Source of the DNA: Roseiflexus sp.
GTDB lineage: Bacteria > Chloroflexota > Chloroflexia > Chloroflexales > Roseiflexaceae
NCBI GenBank assembly: GCA_017743475.1
Contig: JAGHYV010000014.1
Location: 1-64,000, forward strand
DNA length: 64,000 nucleotides
Direction: 5' to 3'
Below, piece by piece: positions 60,989 through 64,000 of the stretch. Position 1 is the stretch's first letter, and the number at the start of each line of letters is the position of its first letter. A program made the position numbers and the translations under genes. The notes under the pieces are model-generated. The model ran no database searches and was not told the DNA's origin. It saw nothing but the letters and a program-made list of their open reading frames with translations.

Positions 60989-62641
60989 TCACCGCCGCGC
61001 AACGCTCTTCCCGATTTCCAGCATCATCAGCGCACCGGCACATGCCAGCGCCACCGTCAGCAAGGCAGGCACCAGCGTCCACACCCACGGAAGCGGGCGC
61101 TCACGACCGACAACGAAGTAATCCGGCGCAACGGCGCTCCGAATGATGCACGTATGCACGCCATCGGTCAACCCTGAAGCAACCTGCGCCAGACCACCAT
61201 CACCTGACGGATCAAAGCGCAGCGCCGCCCCGCCATCGAGTGTCACCTCAGCAGGTGCATTGAAACGAATGGCGAGCGATTGACCGGTAAAACGCAGACG
61301 CCACTCCCCCTCACCGAGGGACTCGACTGCCGGGTGATACCAGGTATGCGCACCAACACCCGCAATTGAGCCATTATTAGCGTAGGCACGCACTGCATCA
61401 TAAGCGGGCAGCGGACGAAAATCGCGATCAACCAGCGCAAAGTAGGGTGTCGGGTCGGCGGGGTCTGGTTCACGGTAGCCACCCCAGCGCAAAAACCAGA
61501 TATTCATCACCCCCACCCAGGGCCACTCACGACGGGCGCGTTCTAGCTGTCCGACCAGGTAGGCGCCCTTTGTTTCTTCGGAGACGGGCGGACCCCATGT
61601 GCTGCGCGCCGGTTCCGGTATGTGGTCTGGGGCGCTGTTATAGCCGAATTCGCTGATCCACACCGCTTTTGCACCATCACCGTGACGTTCCATCACTTCT
61701 CGCAGCATCACGACACGCGAAACATCGATCCGCGAATCGATTGGTCGGTCGAGGTCGCGGAAAGGCGCATCTGGTCGCCAGCGCAACCGGATATAGCGGT
61801 TCTCGTCGGGCGGTTGACCCAGACCATACGCCTGCGCCGACATGATATCGAAGTACGGCGCGCCGCCAGCGCGGTATACACGGTCGAGATACTCCAGTTC
61901 GCTCATCGGCGCAATGCGTGGCTCCTTCCCGTCGGTTGGCGAGAGGCTGGGAAACAGGATCACCACGTCGGGATTGGCAGTGCGTGCCGCAATGGCCGCC
62001 ATACGCAACAGTTCGACGAAACGCTCCGGCTCAGGCGTCCGCCAGCTCCACTCATACGCCAGGTTCGGCTCATTCCAGATCTGGATGAACCGAACCTGCC
62101 CACGGTACCGCACCACAACCGCAGCGACGAAATCGGCATAATCGGCATAGTTCTCCGGTGGACCAGTCGAACTGGCATATTCTGCCAGACCTGCCCGGAA
62201 ACGTGGATCGGCATCATCGTTGGGACGCGCCCACGCTGGCGCGCGGTCGATGCGGACGATCAACTCTAGCCCTAGACGCCGCGCCTCCTGAACGATGGTA
62301 TCGTACTTTTCCCAGGAACTGCGCACCAGACTCGGATTGCGGCGATCAACGAAATCTCCCTTGGCATGGATTTCGACATCGTCCCACGGCATCTGGATGC
62401 GCACAAAATGCGCACCCATGTCGCGCGCCAGTTCGAGGGTGCGGGTGACATTCGCCACATCAGGTTCGAACTGGAGGTTGAACGCATTCACGCCGATCTG
62501 CGGCACATCCGTCCACGCAATTGGCGTGGCGGGCGGCTCATACGTCACCCCGCGATTGACCTCGTTGTCAAACCAGGTCCATACCGCCAGCGCACCGGTC
62601 AGGACGCCAATCACCGAAATATGCACCAGGACGCGAATCAT
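60989..62641 (-). CDS. Membrane-anchored cellulase-fold glycoside hydrolase
   Basis: The 550-residue product has an N-terminal signal anchor (VLVHISVIGVLTGALAVWTW) and a TIM-barrel hydrolase domain of the GH5/GH39 clan (about 45-420). The acid/base motif is FIQIWNEPNLAYEW and the likely nucleophile lies in AVWISEFGYNSAP. A small beta domain (about 440-510) follows, then a C-terminal membrane helix (WVWTLVPALLTVALACAGAL). The two anchors place the enzyme at the outer face of the membrane. AGGAGGAAGC precedes the ATG. It is related in its catalytic part to the secreted enzyme at 28425. Confidence 0.86.
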   Translation of the reverse strand: MIRVLVHISVIGVLTGALAVWTWFDNEVNRGVTYEPPATPIAWTDVPQIGVNAFNLQFEPDVANVTRTLELARDMGAHFVRIQMPWDDVEIHAKGDFVDRRNPSLVRSSWEKYDTIVQEARRLGLELIVRIDRAPAWARPNDDADPRFRAGLAEYASSTGPPENYADYADFVAAVVVRYRGQVRFIQIWNEPNLAYEWSWRTPEPERFVELLRMAAIAARTANPDVVILFPSLSPTDGKEPRIAPMSELEYLDRVYRAGGAPYFDIMSAQAYGLGQPPDENRYIRLRWRPDAPFRDLDRPIDSRIDVSRVVMLREVMERHGDGAKAVWISEFGYNSAPDHIPEPARSTWGPPVSEETKGAYLVGQLERARREWPWVGVMNIWFLRWGGYREPDPADPTPYFALVDRDFRPLPAYDAVRAYANNGSIAGVGAHTWYHPAVESLGEGEWRLRFTGQSLAIRFNAPAEVTLDGGAALRFDPSGDGGLAQVASGLTDGVHTCIIRSAVAPDYFVVGRERPLPWVWTLVPALLTVALACAGALMMLEIGKSVARR

Positions 62642-62704
62642 GCTTCCTCCTCGTCCAACCAGGCGGGGAGTATAGCGGTATCAGAGAATGGCGTCAAGGC
62701 ACCC

Positions 62705-62885
62705 GACAATCGTAAGTGTTCACATCTCTCCTGGGAGCAAGGGTGCCCCGCTTTCGTCGCGTCTACGAGAGCAAGATGCCTTCGCTCCCAGGCGCGTGTG
62801 TCACCCCAGTATTAGACAACGCCAAATTTGCGTGATGTGGTCTCGCTCCCAGGCGCGTGTGTTACTCCAGGTGTGAACAGTTACG
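62705..62885. repeat. Dispersed inverted-repeat element, nested copies
   Basis: TGTTCACATCTCTCCTGGGAGCAAGG-type text (62719-62745) is inverted relative to GATGCCTTCGCTCCCAGGCG (about 62775-62795). A third arm, TCTCGCTCCCAGGCGCGTGT followed by TACTCCAGGTGTGAACAG, closes the element. The first two arms plus the TCTACGAGAGCAA core match the copy at 43213-43320. The region between genes (62642-62959) contains nothing else recognisable. Confidence 0.7.
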
Positions 62886-62959
62886 ACAATCCTGCCTGTC
62901 GACGCGCTGCGCCATGTATGGCATCATGAAACTGATGATCTATAACGGAGGCTTAAACA

Positions 62960-63628
62960 ATGGCGTTCACCGTTCGTCCTGCAACGCAAGCGGATATTCC
63001 CGATCTGGCGCGTCTGATTGTCGAACTGTATCAGGCAGAAATGCCAGGCGCGCTGACCGGTCCTGTCGAAAAACAAATAGAACTGTTGCGCTTTACTCTG
63101 GAAGCCAACGGCAACAGGGCAGCACATCACCGTTACGTCCTGTGCAACGAACGCGGTATTGTCATTGGAACGGGCATGATTGAATTTCCCGGCAATGGGC
63201 GTTTCGAGCGCGCCCCCAATGGTACCGTGGCAACTGCGTTTCGCACACTGGGCGTTTTCCCGGCACTACGATTGTTCGGCATCGTCGCACGCATGCTGTT
63301 TGGAGTCTACCATCATACTGACCAGCATAGTGCACTGATCCACACGGTCGTGATAACCAGAAGCGAGCGCAGCAGAGGTGCTGGTGCAGTCCTGATGCAT
63401 GCCTTAGAAAGTGCGATCCGCGAGTTCGGCTACACCCGCGCGCGGTTGCAGGTGCTAGCGTGGAATACCGGGGCGCAGCGTTTTTATGAACGTCTTGGTT
63501 ACACCACTATCTGGCGTCTTTCAGGCTGGCGCGCCTTGCTTTCGTGGCCCAGCGTTGTGATGGAAAAGGTGCTGGAAGATTGCCAGGGCAGCGAACGCTT
63601 TTCAACGATGCCTGTCTCTTCAGGATAA
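62960..63628 (+). CDS. GNAT-family N-acetyltransferase
   Basis: Transfers an acetyl group from acetyl-CoA to an amine of an unknown substrate. The 222-residue product starts FTVRPATQADIPDLARLIVE. It has the acetyl-CoA pyrophosphate loop in VITRSERSRGAGAVLMHALE (R-x-x-G-x-A/G type) and the C-terminal LQVLAWNTGAQRFYERLGY. Between them is an insert with hydrophobic stretches (GVFPALRLFGIVARMLFGVY). GGAGG lies 8 nt before the ATG. It is monocistronic between two gene-free regions. Confidence 0.9.
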   Translation: MAFTVRPATQADIPDLARLIVELYQAEMPGALTGPVEKQIELLRFTLEANGNRAAHHRYVLCNERGIVIGTGMIEFPGNGRFERAPNGTVATAFRTLGVFPALRLFGIVARMLFGVYHHTDQHSALIHTVVITRSERSRGAGAVLMHALESAIREFGYTRARLQVLAWNTGAQRFYERLGYTTIWRLSGWRALLSWPSVVMEKVLEDCQGSERFSTMPVSSG

Positions 63629-63679
63629 CGTTCCTGTCTCTCACACCTTTTCTGAAGCGATTCAGAATCACGTCCCTGG

Positions 63680-63707
63680 TTGCGTCGCTGGGTAAACGTG
63701 CTATAAT
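63680..63707 (+). promoter_or_regulatory. Likely promoter upstream of the right-end gene
   Basis: TTGCGT (63680-63685), 16 nt and TATAAT (63702-63707) form a plausible promoter. A second -10-like TATACT lies at 63886-63891. The rest of 63629-63957 shows no gene. Confidence 0.5.
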
Positions 63708-63957
63708 TATAAGGTAACTCCCTGAAGGCGATACACCATCGCCCAACGTGACCGCTGTCATCCTCGCCAGAGAGCACGTATCAGCAACGAGCCGCTGAAG
63801 TCACCCGACATTCGATCCGATGCACCTGATTGGGGCAGCGATTCTTGCGCTGCCGAACGTATCCAGCATCCAATGAAGTGTGCTGTATACTAGGAGACCA
63901 TTGCACCGCAATGATGCGGACCGACAAGGGACGCCTCTCCCTGGAAAGGGGAGAACC

Positions 63958-64000
63958 ATGAGTGAACCCGAACGGTCGAATGACCTATCCAACGACTCTC
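63958..64000 (+). CDS. Start of an unidentified gene (cut by window end)
   Basis: ATG 63958 is preceded by AAAGGGGAG at a good distance and opens MSEPERSNDLSNDS before the window ends. Fourteen codons are not enough to name the product. Confidence 0.5.
   Translation, partial: MSEPERSNDLSNDS

Overview
The window is about 60% GC bacterial chromosome. Gene content fits a filamentous anoxygenic phototroph of the Chloroflexota, most likely Roseiflexus: a CrtL-type lycopene cyclase, many Ser/Thr-kinase and STAS regulators, Uma2 genes, Chloroflexi-style glycoside hydrolases and membrane glycosyltransferases, and small palindromic intergenic repeats. The genus is an inference from content, not from a database match. 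No rRNA, tRNA, CRISPR array, prophage or intact insertion sequence was seen.

Layout. 1-1499: 3'-truncated pseudokinase fused to DnaJ-type zinc fingers (minus). 1897-4466: site-2 protease RseP, a Cas4-like nuclease split into two membrane-anchored ORFs, and two small unknown genes. 4492-6123: GerMN-domain membrane protein. 6333-11962: housekeeping run (phosphoesterase, class III aminotransferase, RsmD, CoaD, coiled-coil protein, DUF177, L32, FabH) with a perfect sigma-70 consensus promoter before DUF177 and an intrinsic terminator after L32. 11966-14806 (minus): esterase, ATP-grasp ligase and a decayed downstream gene. 15326-21273: O-methyltransferase (plus), then on the minus strand a SDR reductase, PurL, a DUF1444 protein and a membrane protein.

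21438-25410 is the most unusual locus. A good promoter is followed by about 350 nt of RNA that can fold into a multi-helix junction. Its 3' part can pair either with the 5' part or with itself as a terminator hairpin. Downstream lies a 1171-residue protein combining a PqqD-like domain, an M50 intramembrane protease and two cyclic-nucleotide-binding domains. 25415-27671 is an AT-rich type II restriction-modification pair with an NgoMIV-like endonuclease. 27672-28424 is gene-free and full of palindromes and repeats.

28425-45021: secreted glycoside hydrolase, PknB-type kinase with PASTA repeats, a frameshifted YprB-like exonuclease, nucleoside hydrolase, GT-C-like membrane protein, STAS protein, enoyl reductase-like MDR protein, GT4 glycosyltransferase, serine hydrolase, RluA-type pseudouridine synthase, and a recent tandem duplication of a Uma2 gene. 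45051-53969: Slt-like lytic transglycosylase, DUF507, lycopene cyclase, M29 aminopeptidase, YvcK-like protein, a second STAS protein and a class I terpene synthase. 54215-62641 (minus): cell-surface sugar block with an O-antigen-ligase-like protein and glycoside hydrolase, then phosphomannomutase, a catalytically dead mutase paralogue, a second YvcK-like protein and a GlmU-like nucleotidyltransferase. The right end holds a GNAT acetyltransferase and the first codons of another gene.

Intergenic DNA carries four repeat types: a hairpin family at 13.9, 27.9 and 51.4 kb; an inverted-repeat element at 43.2 and 62.7 kb; heptanucleotide tandem arrays at 1.7 and 54.1 kb; and degenerate ACCGCAG-type palindromes near 15.0 and 31.0 kb.
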